A stretch of DNA of 64,000 nucleotides. Origin: Thermothelomyces thermophilus ATCC 42464. Taxonomy: Eukaryota; Ascomycota; Sordariomycetes; Sordariales; Chaetomiaceae. A program made the position numbers and the translations under genes. This document shows, one piece after another, positions 11,589 to 21,490 of the stretch. The stretch's first letter is position 1; each line of letters begins with the position of its first letter. The stretch spans positions 496,001 to 560,000 of the forward strand of contig NC_016476.1 in the NCBI RefSeq assembly GCF_000226095.1, written 5' to 3'. The notes below the pieces were generated by a model. It did no database searches, was not told the origin of the DNA, and worked only from the letters and a program-made list of their open reading frames with translations.

Positions 11589-12079
11589 GTTTGGTCGCGC
11601 TCGAGCGGGTGCTGAGGATGTGACTACTGCGGCAATGGCATCCCGTATTGTCAGGCGTCGCTGGCGTTTACGAGTCGAGAGACTTCCCGACGTCGCACGC
11701 TGCTTGAATCTTTGGTGGAGCCGGAAGATTTCAAGTCACGTGCTTCGAATCGGCGTGGTCCTGAAAGTGGGGTGGAGCCGGGACTCCTAACTACTAGTAC
11801 CCAGAACGGCCACTTTCAGGGTCTGCTTTACGATGATTGGCCCTAGCTCTGTCATGTAAACAATGCATTCCAGATCCGGATTGTTCTTTGGAGGCTGCTC
11901 CATCTGGATCCATCACGACTCTCGCGATTTCGTCGATTTGACGCGTCGCACGATTTGTTGTTTTTGCCCACACACCTCTTATCCGCTTCGTTAACATGAC
12001 CGGGTGGTAATACTGTCCTTTTGTCCATATCGCGACCGTTATCCGCTTTTTATTTACTTTGCTATCTTGAATCTTGATC
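11589..12079. promoter_or_regulatory. Divergent promoter region of mrp10 and the 12,080 gene
   Basis: 491 bp between two start codons that face away from each other. It contains no ORF of note and no motif I can name with confidence. Confidence 0.5.
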
Positions 12080-15000
12080 ATGACCGAGTCAAATAGTGGC
12101 GTTCAGGCCACGCCCGCTGCCGACATGCTGTCTCAGGAGTACGTCGCAGGCGATACCGCATTCCACATTCCACACTTGAAACGGAAAGCTAACTTGCAAT
12201 AATAGCAATCCGATCACGGCCGAGTGTTTCTTGCCGCCTCGGTTTTCTTGCCCGAGAGCGTGGCAACGCGTTGCTGTCGCCCCCGTCCCGGGCATGCGAC
12301 GACAATCCAGGATTTGGAAACGAGTTGGGGGCCTCACCGTTGGAACTGGTCAAAGTCCGTACATCCGCGCCATGGCAGAGCTCGAGAGACAAGGGATGGG
12401 TCCGAGAAAACGGGCGCGACACGCGCATCATTTGCAGGCTTGGGGCGACGCGAAGTGGGACCCGAGAGCAGAAGAGCGCCCTGACGGGCATCAGGATATT
12501 GTCGAGGCACAAGGTATGAGATTCCGTCACTTTTTTCGCCCGTCGGCACATCCTAAAGAGCGGTGTCTAGGCATGGTCTCCGACGCCGCGCACAAGCCGA
12601 CTACCACGACAAACAATACCAAGACGAAACCTGCTACGTACCCCGAGGAGAGTTTGAAGTGGGTTCCCAGGAAGCGCCACAATTCGCGCTGGCCGCTTGC
12701 GCCGAAGAGTGAGGCCGGAAGCCCGACAACTCATCTGCAGCACTCGACCGAATCCGAAAGACTTGTCTCAACCGAGCCTGTCGAAGCCACTGCTAAAGTG
12801 GACGAAGAGCAAATGAGCAAGCGATCTACGCGCCGCCTTAGTAGGCGTATCTCTCTCTTCCCAGGAGACGAGTCGCCACGCAGGCTCTCCACAATTGCTC
12901 TCTCTCCCGCGGGAAGTTCTGCCCCAGCGGCTTCGCCAGTCAAGAGGTCAAGCGTCGCGCTCTCGCCAACCAAGGTTGCCGACTCGCCTCTTCGCTCATT
13001 CAGGGTTAATGCCACTCCTACGAAGGTCGTACTGGAGTCACCCAAGGTCAGCCCACCAGAAAAGTCACCGGCGAAGCTTCAAGCCCCGCTCACCCCGGAC
13101 ACGCGGCCTTCGAGTCCACCGGCCTCTCCTCCTGCGAGCCCCGCGCCGCTGATGTTTGACCAGCCAGTTCCAGATGCGCAAGCCGAACCTCAACACGAGG
13201 TTCGCAGGCGCCTCTCGCTCCAGTCAGCGCGCAGGAGCGAGCGCGGCTCAAATGGCGCTCTGCGCTTGCTGGCGCTCAAGCGTGGGACGGACAATCTCAA
13301 TCGCCGGCACAGCCTCACGACTATCCCGGCCATCGCTGTGGGAGACGGCGTACGTGGCGAATCCAAGAGCCGCCGGAAAACGATGGACGTCTTCTCTTCC
13401 GGGCTTGAAGCAACCGGCGGAAACGCCGAAGACGCAAGGACTACTGGCGCCACTCCGGATCATCACAGAGCCGAAGACGTGGTTGAAATTGACATGAAAA
13501 CGAGACTTGATATCTTCGGCCAACCGCCCGTGACCGCCGCGGCCAACCCACCACTGCTCAGCAGCGATGGTCAGAGCCCATTGACTTCCGGCGAGTTGGG
13601 TGTGGCGGAGAAGGTTGAGGTCGAGGCAGAAGCGGAGCAAGCAACTCCCTGTTGTCAGGCGGCCACCACTTCAATGGCTGCCGAAACCAATGAGGTCCCT
13701 GCCCTCACGCGGGAGACCTCTCCTCGTCTCGCCGAAAGCGCCAGTGTTGAAGGAGGATCCGAAAGCGACGCTGTGCGTCTTCCCGACGCCAACGAGCTGC
13801 CTTGCGCTGCCCATGAAGTGTCATCCGACGAGGGTAGCCCAGCTCCCGATGACGACCTCCAGGAGGCTACTCAGAACCTCGCAGTTGAGACTAATCCTCA
13901 CGCTTGCGTCGAAATGGAGCACCTGTCTGAGCAGGAAATGATCGAAGCGCAGTTCACCAACGGCGGAAGCCCGGTCGCCAACGTGGAGCAGTCAGAATCA
14001 ACCACAAATGCGGACTCATCGGCGTCAAGTCCTGCCTCCCCTCGGCTCCGTTCAGACACGCCGAATTTGGGAGCCAAGGCGACCGACGCGGTTCAGGATG
14101 AACAGCCCGTGGTGGCCGCCTCAGTCACTGAATCGCATGTTTGTTCTGGCAACGTTGTCAGCGCCGCAAATGGGACGGCTGTTGGTACTGAACTGCCGCA
14201 GCATAGTACTGAGAATACCGCAACGGACGACTTAGATGAGAATGCGCGCGCCACAGATGACCAAGCTGCGAATCCGCCGAAGGACTGTGGGGTGAATCCG
14301 TGTCCTACGGGGATCGCCAACATTCAGCTCCCAGAGTCCTCATCTGGGACAGATCGCTCTACGCCTCCATCACCCGGGACTCCCTGCAGCACTCCCACTG
14401 CACGTTCCACGGAGCCCATGGAGGGCGTGTCAAACCCCCAGAATCAGGGGGATGGTCTCAGCCCATCAGGGGAAAGCTCGGGGTTTACGCCCATCAACAA
14501 ACGGCGAGTTCCGCCTCCGAGCGACCTTCCTACCGGTCTCCGTGATGACGAAGAGCCTGCAGCCGACCATGAATCGGATGAGCTAGATGCCGATGAAGTG
14601 GTTGAGGAAGATGTGCCGCAAGAGGAAGGCGACGAAGATATCGTCGCCATGGATGAGGACATGACTGTCGAGGCACCGAAACCGGAGTGCGACACGCTCC
14701 AACTCCACGCCAGGCAAGACGACTCGGAAACGGAGATGCTCCGGAACTTTGTGACGAGGGTAGCGGCAGGTAAAAGTGCCAAAGCGGCCGCAGCCGCAGC
14801 CGCGCTCGCCAAGAAAATCGCCCGACGGTCCAGCTCTCTCGGCTCCATCTCCTCCTCCACGGGCTCGCCCGTCGGCAGGGCAGGGTTAGAAACTCCTGGT
14901 AGCAGGCAACCATTGGGCGTCCGGAGTCCCAACAGCGCCAGTCCAGCAAAAAAGCGCAAGGCTGACGCTTTCGAGGACGACCTCGCGAAGGAGGACTCCT

Positions 15001-16178
15001 CTGCCGAACCGTGTGCCGAACCCACTGACGGGCCCCGGCTCAAGAAGCGCCGAAAGTATCCCGAGTCAATCCTCAAGACCGCTCCTGAACCCGCAGCTCC
15101 CTCCTCCGAAGCCAATTCTGCCCCTCCTTCAAACATCACGACCTCCCTCCTCTCACCCAAATCGGGCCCTCGCCGATCCACTCGCGCGCGGAGCACGCGG
15201 GTCGCGCTTAAACCAAGCGCCCCCTCGGCCAACTCCATCGCCTTTTCCATGATTCCCGTGCGATTGCCGGGCATGGGTGCGATGGACGAGCCGGCGATGG
15301 CCTCAGACGCCCACCTGTCCGCAGCGCGGCAGCGTAGCGAGGAGAAGGACCTCGCCGCGGTCACGCGCGCGAATACCCGCAAGAACAAGGGCGGCGCGGT
15401 GCCGCCCCCGGTCGTGCTTGCCAAGCAAGCGGAAGACCCGGCCGGTTGGAGAATGAGGGAGTTGAAGGGGGTCTGGGAGGCCAAGGAGCGGAGGAAGGGG
15501 GCGGCTCTGTCTGAAAAGGGGCCGGAGGCCGAGGAGGAGGGCGGCGGGAAAGGGAAGAAGGGCAAGAAGGTCAAGGAGGTGAGGTGGGCGGAGGAGCTGG
15601 TTAGGTACCAGCCGTATGAAGAGGGAGGCGGGATGTTCAGCGGGATGGCGAGGGCGCTGCTGGCGGACGTGATGGCGGACGACGGGGTCGACGAGATCGC
15701 CGAGGCGGAACCGCCCGCGCTGGCTGAGCCCGCGGTTGAGAAAACGGCGAGGGTGGCAGCCAGGAAGGCCGGGAGCGGCAGAAAGAGCAGCACCACCGGT
15801 GAGGCGGCGCCCGCGCCGCCAGCAGCGCCCGCATCCACGCGGCGGACGAGGTCCTCGAAGTTGCCGCCTCCCACGCCGGTCAAGAAGTTACGGGGCGCCG
15901 GTAAGCCGGCGGCGGAGAAGAGCCCCCCCGCGGAAAAGACGGAGCCCGCTGAGAAGCCCGCTGCCACTCCCAGCCTCCGCACGAGAGCGAGATCGCTTCC
16001 CAAGCGGGCGGCTGCTCCTGCGCCTGCAACCGCACCCGCGACGGTTGATCCGTCACCGGCTACGGCGTCATCTTCCACCAGGACCGGCATGGCTACGAGA
16101 CGGACGAGGGTTACGAAATTGGGGATGAGCGGCAATGGGACTCCGGCGCCAAAGCGAAGAGGCAAGGCTGCTGCTTAA
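12080..16178 (+). CDS. Large disordered, Ser/Pro/Ala- and Lys/Arg-rich protein, probably nuclear; function unknown
   Basis: Proposed exons are 12080-12138, 12206-12513 and 12571-16178, giving 1,324 residues. The first intron (67 nt) has GTACGT, GCTAAC and AATAG. The second (57 nt, GTATGA to TCTAG) is in frame and less certain. Without intron 1 no ATG exists near the start of the long frame. No catalytic domain is visible. The protein has an N-terminal basic part (GPRKRARHAHHLQAWGDAKWD), many SP/TP sites such as VALSPTKVADSP, acidic blocks near the middle (EEDVPQEEGDEDIVAMDEDM), several bipartite-like basic clusters (KKRKAD, KKRRKYP, PKRRGKAA) and a conserved-looking stretch KEVRWAEELVRYQPYEEGG. 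Composition suggests a chromatin- or kinetochore-associated CDK target, but that is inference. A 573-residue antisense ORF (14,444-16,165) is a codon-bias shadow. Confidence 0.75.
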
Positions 16179-16502
16179 TGTGGGTTGTCGAGAACGGACG
16201 TTTATTTGGTTGGTTGTTTGTCTTGTTTTCTTCCCTCGGGCGCGGAGAAGATTTGGCTTTTTTTACGTGCATGTGTTCATATGAGAGTATCTCTTGAGGA
16301 GTAGGGAATACCCGTCATAGAGGCTTTAGAGATGTGGCCTGAGTTCGATTGTTCTCGGTGTACCAAGATGCATGTCTCGTTGATATTTTTGACCTGATCA
16401 CGCGTTATCCTGTGTGGTTGTGCCCGAGGAGAAACATGAAAGGAGGAAAGGGAGCTTTGAGGTTTCGCTTGTTTATCACTGTTTAATTATTTGTTTCTTG
16501 GG
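16179..16502. other. 3' flank of the disordered-protein gene
   Basis: T-rich 3' untranslated-type sequence followed by sequence reaching the relic dehydrogenase exon. No gene seen. Confidence 0.5.
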
Positions 16503-16719
16503 TCAAGCCGATGCACAGTGGCCTCCATCCACCCGCAGATCGGCGCCCGTCATGAACGAACTCCCGTCGCCCAGCAGAAACACAGCGGGACCCTTGAAGT
16601 CGTCAGGGGTACCAAGCCGGTCCAGCAGCGCGCCAGCCATCCATATCCTCTCCAGCTCGGGCGCCGTGGCGAGCAGCTCGTCCGTCATGGCCGTTCGGAT
16701 GTACCCGGGCGAGCCCTGA
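16503..16719 (-). pseudogene. Relic last exon of a short-chain dehydrogenase/reductase (SDR)
   Basis: The minus strand reads from a splice-acceptor-like CCTGTCAG into SPGYIRTAMTDELLATAPEL and ends in GADLRVDGGHCASA and a TGA at 16503-16505. This is the standard C-terminal third of classical SDRs (SPGYIRT after the catalytic region, then GTPDDFKGPAVFLLGDGSSFMTGADL-type strands), closest in feel to sugar-alcohol dehydrogenases. The NAD-binding TGxxxGxG motif and the YxxxK catalytic exon are absent upstream, because a transketolase fragment in the opposite orientation begins within about 40 bp. The reading frame itself is intact, so the truncation may be recent. Not expected to be functional. 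Confidence 0.75.
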
Positions 16720-16750
16720 CAGGTTGTGTGTTCTCTTGCCTCCTCTCTAG

Positions 16751-17035
16751 TATGCAGCGCCTGCCGTGCGCATGGGGGCTCTCCAGCGTCTACAAGCCAT
16801 CCACATCGCCACCCACGACAGCATCGGCACCGGCGAGGACGGCCGGACGCATCAGCCGATTGAGCTCGCAGCCCTGTATCGCGCCACGCCCAACCTGCTA
16901 TACATCCGCCCCGCCGTCGGATACGACGAGAACCTCATCGCGTCGCGGGTCAACGAGTTTGTGAGCGAGGTGAAGAGGGTGCGCATAGAGAGCGTTCGGG
17001 GAGAGTTCAGAGATCTGAATCTCGTCGACCACTGA
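16751..17035 (+). pseudogene. Relic internal exon of a transketolase / dihydroxyacetone synthase
   Basis: Directly after an acceptor-like CCTCTCTAG the plus strand encodes [15 protein letters not shown], then [19 protein letters not shown] and [17 protein letters not shown]. This is the highly conserved pyrimidine-binding (Pyr) domain segment of transketolases; the ATHDSIG-GEDG-THQPIE signature is unmistakable. Family members have Pro where this has Arg (GEDGPTHQP). After RPA the similarity stops, and 34 further residues to the TGA at 17035 match nothing I recognise. The N-terminal thiamine-diphosphate domain and the C-terminal domain are absent. It lies head-to-head with the SDR fragment. 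An isolated gene piece. Confidence 0.8.
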
Positions 17036-17152
17036 GGTGGGAATCAGTTGCTTTCCTATCATTCGGTTCGGGAAAAAAAATTCGATCAATGCTGCGTTGT
17101 CTGCACATGACTCGCTCTTCCGAACGGCCCAACAACAACAAGCCGAGCCAGC

Positions 17153-17236
17153 GCCCGGCTAGCTCAATCGGTAGAGCGTGAGACTCTTAGATCTCAGGTC
17201 ATCTCAAGGTTGTGGGTTCGACCCCCACGTCGGGCT
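17153..17236 (+). tRNA. tRNA-Lys (anticodon CUU) with an 11-nt intron
   Basis: The acceptor stem GCCCGGC pairs with GTCGGGC. The D arm is GCTCAATCGGTAGAGC. The anticodon stem TGAGA pairs with the second TCTCA. The T arm is GTGGG-TTCGACC-CCCAC. Anticodon CTT is at 17186-17188. An 11-nt intron (17190-17200) one base 3' of the anticodon restores a 7-base anticodon loop (CTCTTAA). Without the intron the variable region would be far too long. The length of 84 nt equals 73 plus 11. A T8 run at 17270 can terminate Pol III. Confidence 0.95.
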
Positions 17237-17269
17237 CAATTCCCGTCAACGACTTCTGTCTTGGACACC

Positions 17270-17277
17270 TTTTTTTC
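17270..17277 (+). terminator. Pol III terminator (T8) of tRNA-Lys
   Basis: Eight consecutive T residues 34 nt after the tRNA 3' end, the first run of four or more T downstream. Confidence 0.7.
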
Positions 17278-17800
17278 TCCCAAAATTTTGTCCCCATCAC
17301 CTAAGTCCCCAACTTCTTGCGATGCCTTTAACCCGAACGGTTTATTTTATTTTATTTTTTTTTTTTTGAAATAGCGAAAAAGAACTCCGAGGCTCGATCT
17401 TGCTAATCCATTTAACTTCCACTAAGCGGCGTCATGGCTTTTCCCTGATCCAGGGTCTTTTTACAGCGAGTCAGTCTCCACATATTATGTTTCAATAGTT
17501 TCATATTATACCAAGATGATAAGGGTGGTATGTTCGCCTTGATATTATCGTCTATCGTCCAACATTCTTTGTGTGGACGAGGTGCTGAGGTATTACCATC
17601 AACAATATTGCCGTTTACATCCCCATGATTATTAAAGGGTATAATTACCCCTTCTATGGACGCCACACCAACAATAACCACCCAGTCACCTTAACCTGTC
17701 AAACACCTCTCCATATAAATTATGCTCGTCTATCCGGTGATAGTATACACCCGTCTCCCTCTAATTTGGATTACGTTGGAAAGGCCCTCATCTTTGCAAA
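17278..17800. other. Intergenic region between tRNA-Lys and the membrane-protein gene
   Basis: Contains a (TTTTA)n/poly-T tract at about 17,340-17,368 and AT-rich sequence from 17,400 to 17,780 that resembles mildly mutated repeat DNA, but I cannot assign it to a family. No gene seen. Confidence 0.5.
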
Positions 17801-19474
17801 TCATTTCTTCCCGCCCAGCCCCTTTTCCACATCCTGATCGGGTCGCACGGGCGTGTCGGGGGTGGGCAATTCAACCTCTTCGGCAGCAACGTGCACCCTC
17901 CTCCCGGCGTGCCACGCCGCCTGCCCAGACGCACCACCACCACCACTACTAATACCGCCGCCGCCACCACCACCGGGAGCAGAAGGAGAGGAAGAGGAGG
18001 GAGAAGAAGCGGCAGGACCCGGACCGTGACCCCCCACTTCCCCTCCTCCTCCTCCTCCTCCTCCGCCTTCCTCGAGCCGGCACAGATCCGGCGACGGCAG
18101 CTCGGCCGCGCCCAGCCGGCTCGGCGTCGTCTCCCCCATCCCACTGCCGCTGCCGCTGCCGCCGCCGCTCCCGCCGTGGGCCCTCGCGGACCGCCCGCTC
18201 CCGCTCCCGCTCCCGCTCCCGTCCATCTCCCGCGGGTTCTCGGGCCCCGGGAGCGGGGGCTCCAGCCCGCCGAAGCCGAACGGCGAGCGCGCCCACTGCG
18301 CCAGCGCCGTCGCCACGCTCCGCGCGCTCTGGATCCCTCCCGTGCCGTGGTGATGGTGGTGGTGGTGGTGGAGATGCGGGGACCAGAGCGCGATGGCGGG
18401 GTGCGTGTGCTGGTCGTCCCTGCCTCCGTGGTGGTTCGCTTCGTCGTCGGCGGCGGGGGATGACGAGGAGGAGGAGGAGGCGAAGCCGCCGCGGACGTGG
18501 GTGTGGTTGCCGAAGGACTTGCGTCGCGGCCGGGTGGTGTGAGTGCGCGTGCCTCCGCCGCTGCCGCCGCCGCCACCGCCGACCCCGCCAGCGGTTCGGG
18601 CGAAGTAGGAGCGCGGCGGGTAGGTGTGGTAGGTGTCGGACGTCTTTTCCGTGTTGGTCCCGTCGTCCACGTCGTCCCCGTCCCAATCCCCGCCTCTACC
18701 GCCGCCGCCCTTGCGCCTGCCCGAGCCGTGCCGCCCCCCGCTGCGGGAGTGCAGCGGCTGCGCGAGGAGGTAGGCCACTGCGAGGAGGACGAGGAGGATG
18801 GGCACGCCGATGCCGAGGCCGATACCCAGACCGATCCTGAGCGAGTAGCGGACGTTGTCGGAGTCTGAGGAGGAGGAGGAGGAGGAGGAGGAGGATGAGG
18901 AGGTCGAGTCGTCGTTCGCTTGCGAGGGGACAATGGTGCCGGCAGGGAGGGAGATCCAGGAGGCGGACTCTTCGCAGCAGGAAGACGGGTCGGGGCCGCA
19001 GCAGAACTTGACGTCGTTCGTGTCGCTGTTGAAGCTCGCCGGGCAGGGGACGAGGGGGATCTCGGTCAGTTTCTGGTCTGGGGGAGGGAGGAAGGCGTTA
19101 GTTTGGTGGGAGTGGGCGCCAGCTCGTTCGAAGTCCGAAGGCGGAGAAAAGAGCTTACCATCGCTGGCCGGGCAGTACTTCTTGCACGACCCGCCCCAGT
19201 TCTTGTCGGTGCATCCTTGCTGCGTCATGAGGTTGCTCGACCCGGGACTCAGACAGAGGCCGTTGGAGAGACAGGTGTCTCCCCGGGCGCAGCACCAGGT
19301 CGCCTCTCCCGCGTCCGCGTCCGCGCCCGGTGCAGAGCATGGCTGCAGGTTCGGGTCTTCCTCCCCGCGCGTATTGTAGCATGTTGATTGGGCCGTCGCC
19401 GCGTTCCCAAGAAGCAAACAACTCAGCCCGGCGAACAGGAGAAGGCGCGGCCGCCGTGTTGTGTTTGCTTTCAT
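17801..19474 (-). CDS. Secreted-domain, single-pass membrane protein with Cys-rich ectodomain and low-complexity tail
   Basis: Exons 19159-19474 and 17801-19077 with an 81-nt in-frame intron (GTAAGC donor, CCCCCAG acceptor) give about 530 residues. A signal peptide (RPRLLLFAGLSCLLLGNAATAQ) leads a cysteine-rich ectodomain of about 150 residues (CYNTRGEEDPNLQPC, WCCARGDTCLSNGLCL, FCCGPDPSSCCEE). A poly-Ser stalk follows, then one membrane helix at about 188-216 (GIGVPILLVLLAVAYLLAQPL). The cytoplasmic tail is extreme low complexity: Gly runs, Ser runs, a run of eight His and Gly-Ser alternation. Many uncharacterised Pezizomycotina surface proteins share this layout (Cys-rich head, Ser stalk, one TM), recalling Mid2/WSC-type wall sensors. 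The role is not established. Other-frame ORFs here (Arg-rich 381 aa) are shadows of the GC-rich repeats. Confidence 0.8.
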   Translation of the reverse strand: MKANTTRRPRLLLFAGLSCLLLGNAATAQSTCYNTRGEEDPNLQPCSAPGADADAGEATWCCARGDTCLSNGLCLSPGSSNLMTQQGCTDKNWGGSCKKYCPASDGKLFSPPSDFERAGAHSHQTNAFLPPPDQKLTEIPLVPCPASFNSDTNDVKFCCGPDPSSCCEESASWISLPAGTIVPSQANDDSTSSSSSSSSSSSSDSDNVRYSLRIGLGIGLGIGVPILLVLLAVAYLLAQPLHSRSGGRHGSGRRKGGGGRGGDWDGDDVDDGTNTEKTSDTYHTYPPRSYFARTAGGVGGGGGGSGGGTRTHTTRPRRKSFGNHTHVRGGFASSSSSSSPAADDEANHHGGRDDQHTHPAIALWSPHLHHHHHHHHGTGGIQSARSVATALAQWARSPFGFGGLEPPLPGPENPREMDGSGSGSGSGRSARAHGGSGGGSGSGSGMGETTPSRLGAAELPSPDLCRLEEGGGGGGGGGEVGGHGPGPAASSPSSSSPSAPGGGGGGGISSGGGGASGQAAWHAGRRVHVAAEEVELPTPDTPVRPDQDVEKGLGGKK

Positions 19475-20947
19475 GGCTGCGAGATCGACGCTCTGAAGCG
19501 ACCGCTCTCTTCAGATGCAAAGAGCCGAGCTAATTAACATTCCTTTCTAGCGACTTCCGGGAAGGATGGTTGACAAAACACAATGATGGAGCCGCTTTTG
19601 GTGCGATGACGACTCGAAGCTAGGTACGGCACAGCACTTGGACATTCATTCATAGCGTGTTTTCCTGGCGGCACGGGGGGCCTTAAAGGGAGAGTGAGAC
19701 ACGCCTGCTGAGGTGCACCATGCACTGCCAATTACCAACGGGGCAGGGGCCCGTTCCGGTATCCCGGAACCAACAGTCGCGCGTATGCATTGCCAACTTG
19801 ACGGTTGGTGATTTTAGTTGGTGTGCGAAAGCAATGATGGGTCAAGTGCGAGCAGTTTCTTTCCTTCTTCCCATCTAAACAAGAGTGAGAAAGACAGACG
19901 TCTTTTGGTGCTCCGTTGTGTACACCCCTTGAGTCAAGCCCGTCGAGCATCGTGCATCAAGATTGCGTGGAATGGGGGCCGAAATGCGGCGGCGCGACTT
20001 CAGCTCTTATTAGGCTACAGCCGAAAAGCCATCTGGAGTAACTAGTGGGCCCTGACACAAAAATGATCAACAAGCGCGTGTTGAGGCTGCAGGTGACGGG
20101 TCCTGTTTCAAATCACTGCAGGCTCCAGCCGCCGAGCACGCAGCGCTGCCGCAGCTTCCACCAACCAACGGTTGCTCCCCGCGCTTTGTGGCTGCGGCTA
20201 ATAACTAACTTGCGTTCAAAAGAAGACTGGCGCCTGTCGCCGAAACGTGGCTCGAGGTGCAGATGCAGCGCGGCCTTTGCACACACACTGGCACACCCCT
20301 GCATTGTATGTGCACAACCGCCGCATCATAAACGTATATACAGTTATAATTATATCCTGTACCTTGCCGTGTCAGTGTACCAAACTACTCGAATCATCAC
20401 GAAACTGCGGTGGGTGGTCAAGTCCTCCCAAAACACATGCTAATTGGTTTAACTGTCAGCCTGTGGGAAAGTCTAGCAAAACGGCCATAACTAAAGGAAG
20501 GCCCCGGAGTCGCCGATGAATGAAACGCTGTTGGAGGCTGAGTTTGTCCAACAGTAATTAACAAGACCCCAAGAGCCGCTGACGTTATCAAGTCACGGAC
20601 AGGTCATGCGAGTAGCCTGACTAAGCCCACGATGTATGCTTCGTATCCAGGCGAGAAACCCAGCGCAAAAGGATAGAGGCAGTAAGTAGCGAATAAAGAA
20701 CAACTAGCATCATATGGAGTTGGAGGGCGAGAAGCCTATCCAGAATCTTCTCCGGCGTTCAGGCTCCCTCCATCGTAGGCTGTATTATGTATCCATGGTT
20801 GCCATCCATATCTTCCCATGTCAACCAAGTTCAGCTAGGTAATGTACCCCGGTTTCTACTTTAACGTTCTGTGCTCCTTACTCCCTTTGATTCGCCTCTT
20901 CGGCACTTAATTACGCACCGGTAGTATCCGTTGGAGGCTGCTGCTTA
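19475..20947. other. Intergenic region with no recognised gene
   Basis: Upstream region of the membrane-protein gene and 3' flank of the SKP1-like gene. Short ORFs are not coding-like. No repeat or RNA recognised. Confidence 0.55.
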
Positions 20948-21490
20948 TCAACGGTCGAGCGGGGGCTGCTCCTCGTCGTAAGCCCACGCCGTCTCCGCAC
21001 GGATGGCCTCCTCCTGCTCCGGGGTGAAATCCTTGCTGATCCCGAGCATGCGGCGGATCTGCTCCGCCGACTTGCCCATGATCATGTTGACGACGACCTG
21101 GCAGGCCATGTTGTACAGCGGCACGATGCCGAGGTAGTCGGTGAGCATGAGGAGCTCGTAGAGCTTCTCCGACGTCGTGATCGCCTCGCGGAAGAAATGC
21201 ATGTCCTCCGCAGCCAATTCGACCTGCTTGTTGTTGTCGGCGTTCTCTCCCTTCTCTGGCGCGGTCTTTGTGTTCTCCGCCCACTGAAGTACGTCGGACA
21301 GGCATTGGTCGCTGACATGGATCTTAATGGGGATGCATTGTTCTTTTTTCCAGAGATCGATCCCTTCAAAGTCCTCGATGAGCGCCCGGAGGATGGTCGA
21401 GTGCTGGGCCGCCTGTCGACTCACACGGAAGACGCGACCATCGGGGCTCATGTCGTTCTTGATCCAGAGAAAATCAGGTTGAGCAGCCAT
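20948..21490 (-). CDS. Divergent SKP1 paralogue (SCF adaptor-like)
   Basis: An intron-free 180-residue ORF. An N-terminal BTB/POZ-like half (FLWIKNDMSPDGRVFRVSRQAAQHSTILRALIEDF) contains the family pattern of residues after which loss of the LEDLG-type turn is evident. It is followed by an acidic/Asn-rich insertion (PEKGENADNNKQ). The C-terminal half is recognisably Skp1: LYELLMLTDYLGIVPLYNMACQ corresponds to [21 protein letters not shown], and VVNMIMGKSAEQIRRMLGI, SKDFTPEQEEAIRAETAWA to the F-box-binding helices and the FTPEEE-ENxWA end. It lacks the usual GLLDVTC core and has YNMAC instead, so it is a fast-evolving paralogue, not the housekeeping gene. Skp1 bridges Cul1 and F-box proteins. 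Whether this copy still does is unknown. Confidence 0.85.
   Translation of the reverse strand: MAAQPDFLWIKNDMSPDGRVFRVSRQAAQHSTILRALIEDFEGIDLWKKEQCIPIKIHVSDQCLSDVLQWAENTKTAPEKGENADNNKQVELAAEDMHFFREAITTSEKLYELLMLTDYLGIVPLYNMACQVVVNMIMGKSAEQIRRMLGISKDFTPEQEEAIRAETAWAYDEEQPPLDR

Noticed and set aside
14444-16165. 573-residue minus-strand ORF
   Set aside because: It lies entirely antisense to the disordered-protein gene, whose GC-rich codon bias removes stops on the other strand. Low-complexity composition, no domain.
17788-18933. 381-residue Arg/Pro/Gly-rich minus-strand ORF and several plus-strand ORFs
   Set aside because: Frame shadows of the triplet repeats in the membrane-protein gene. The frame with signal peptide and TM helix is the coherent one.
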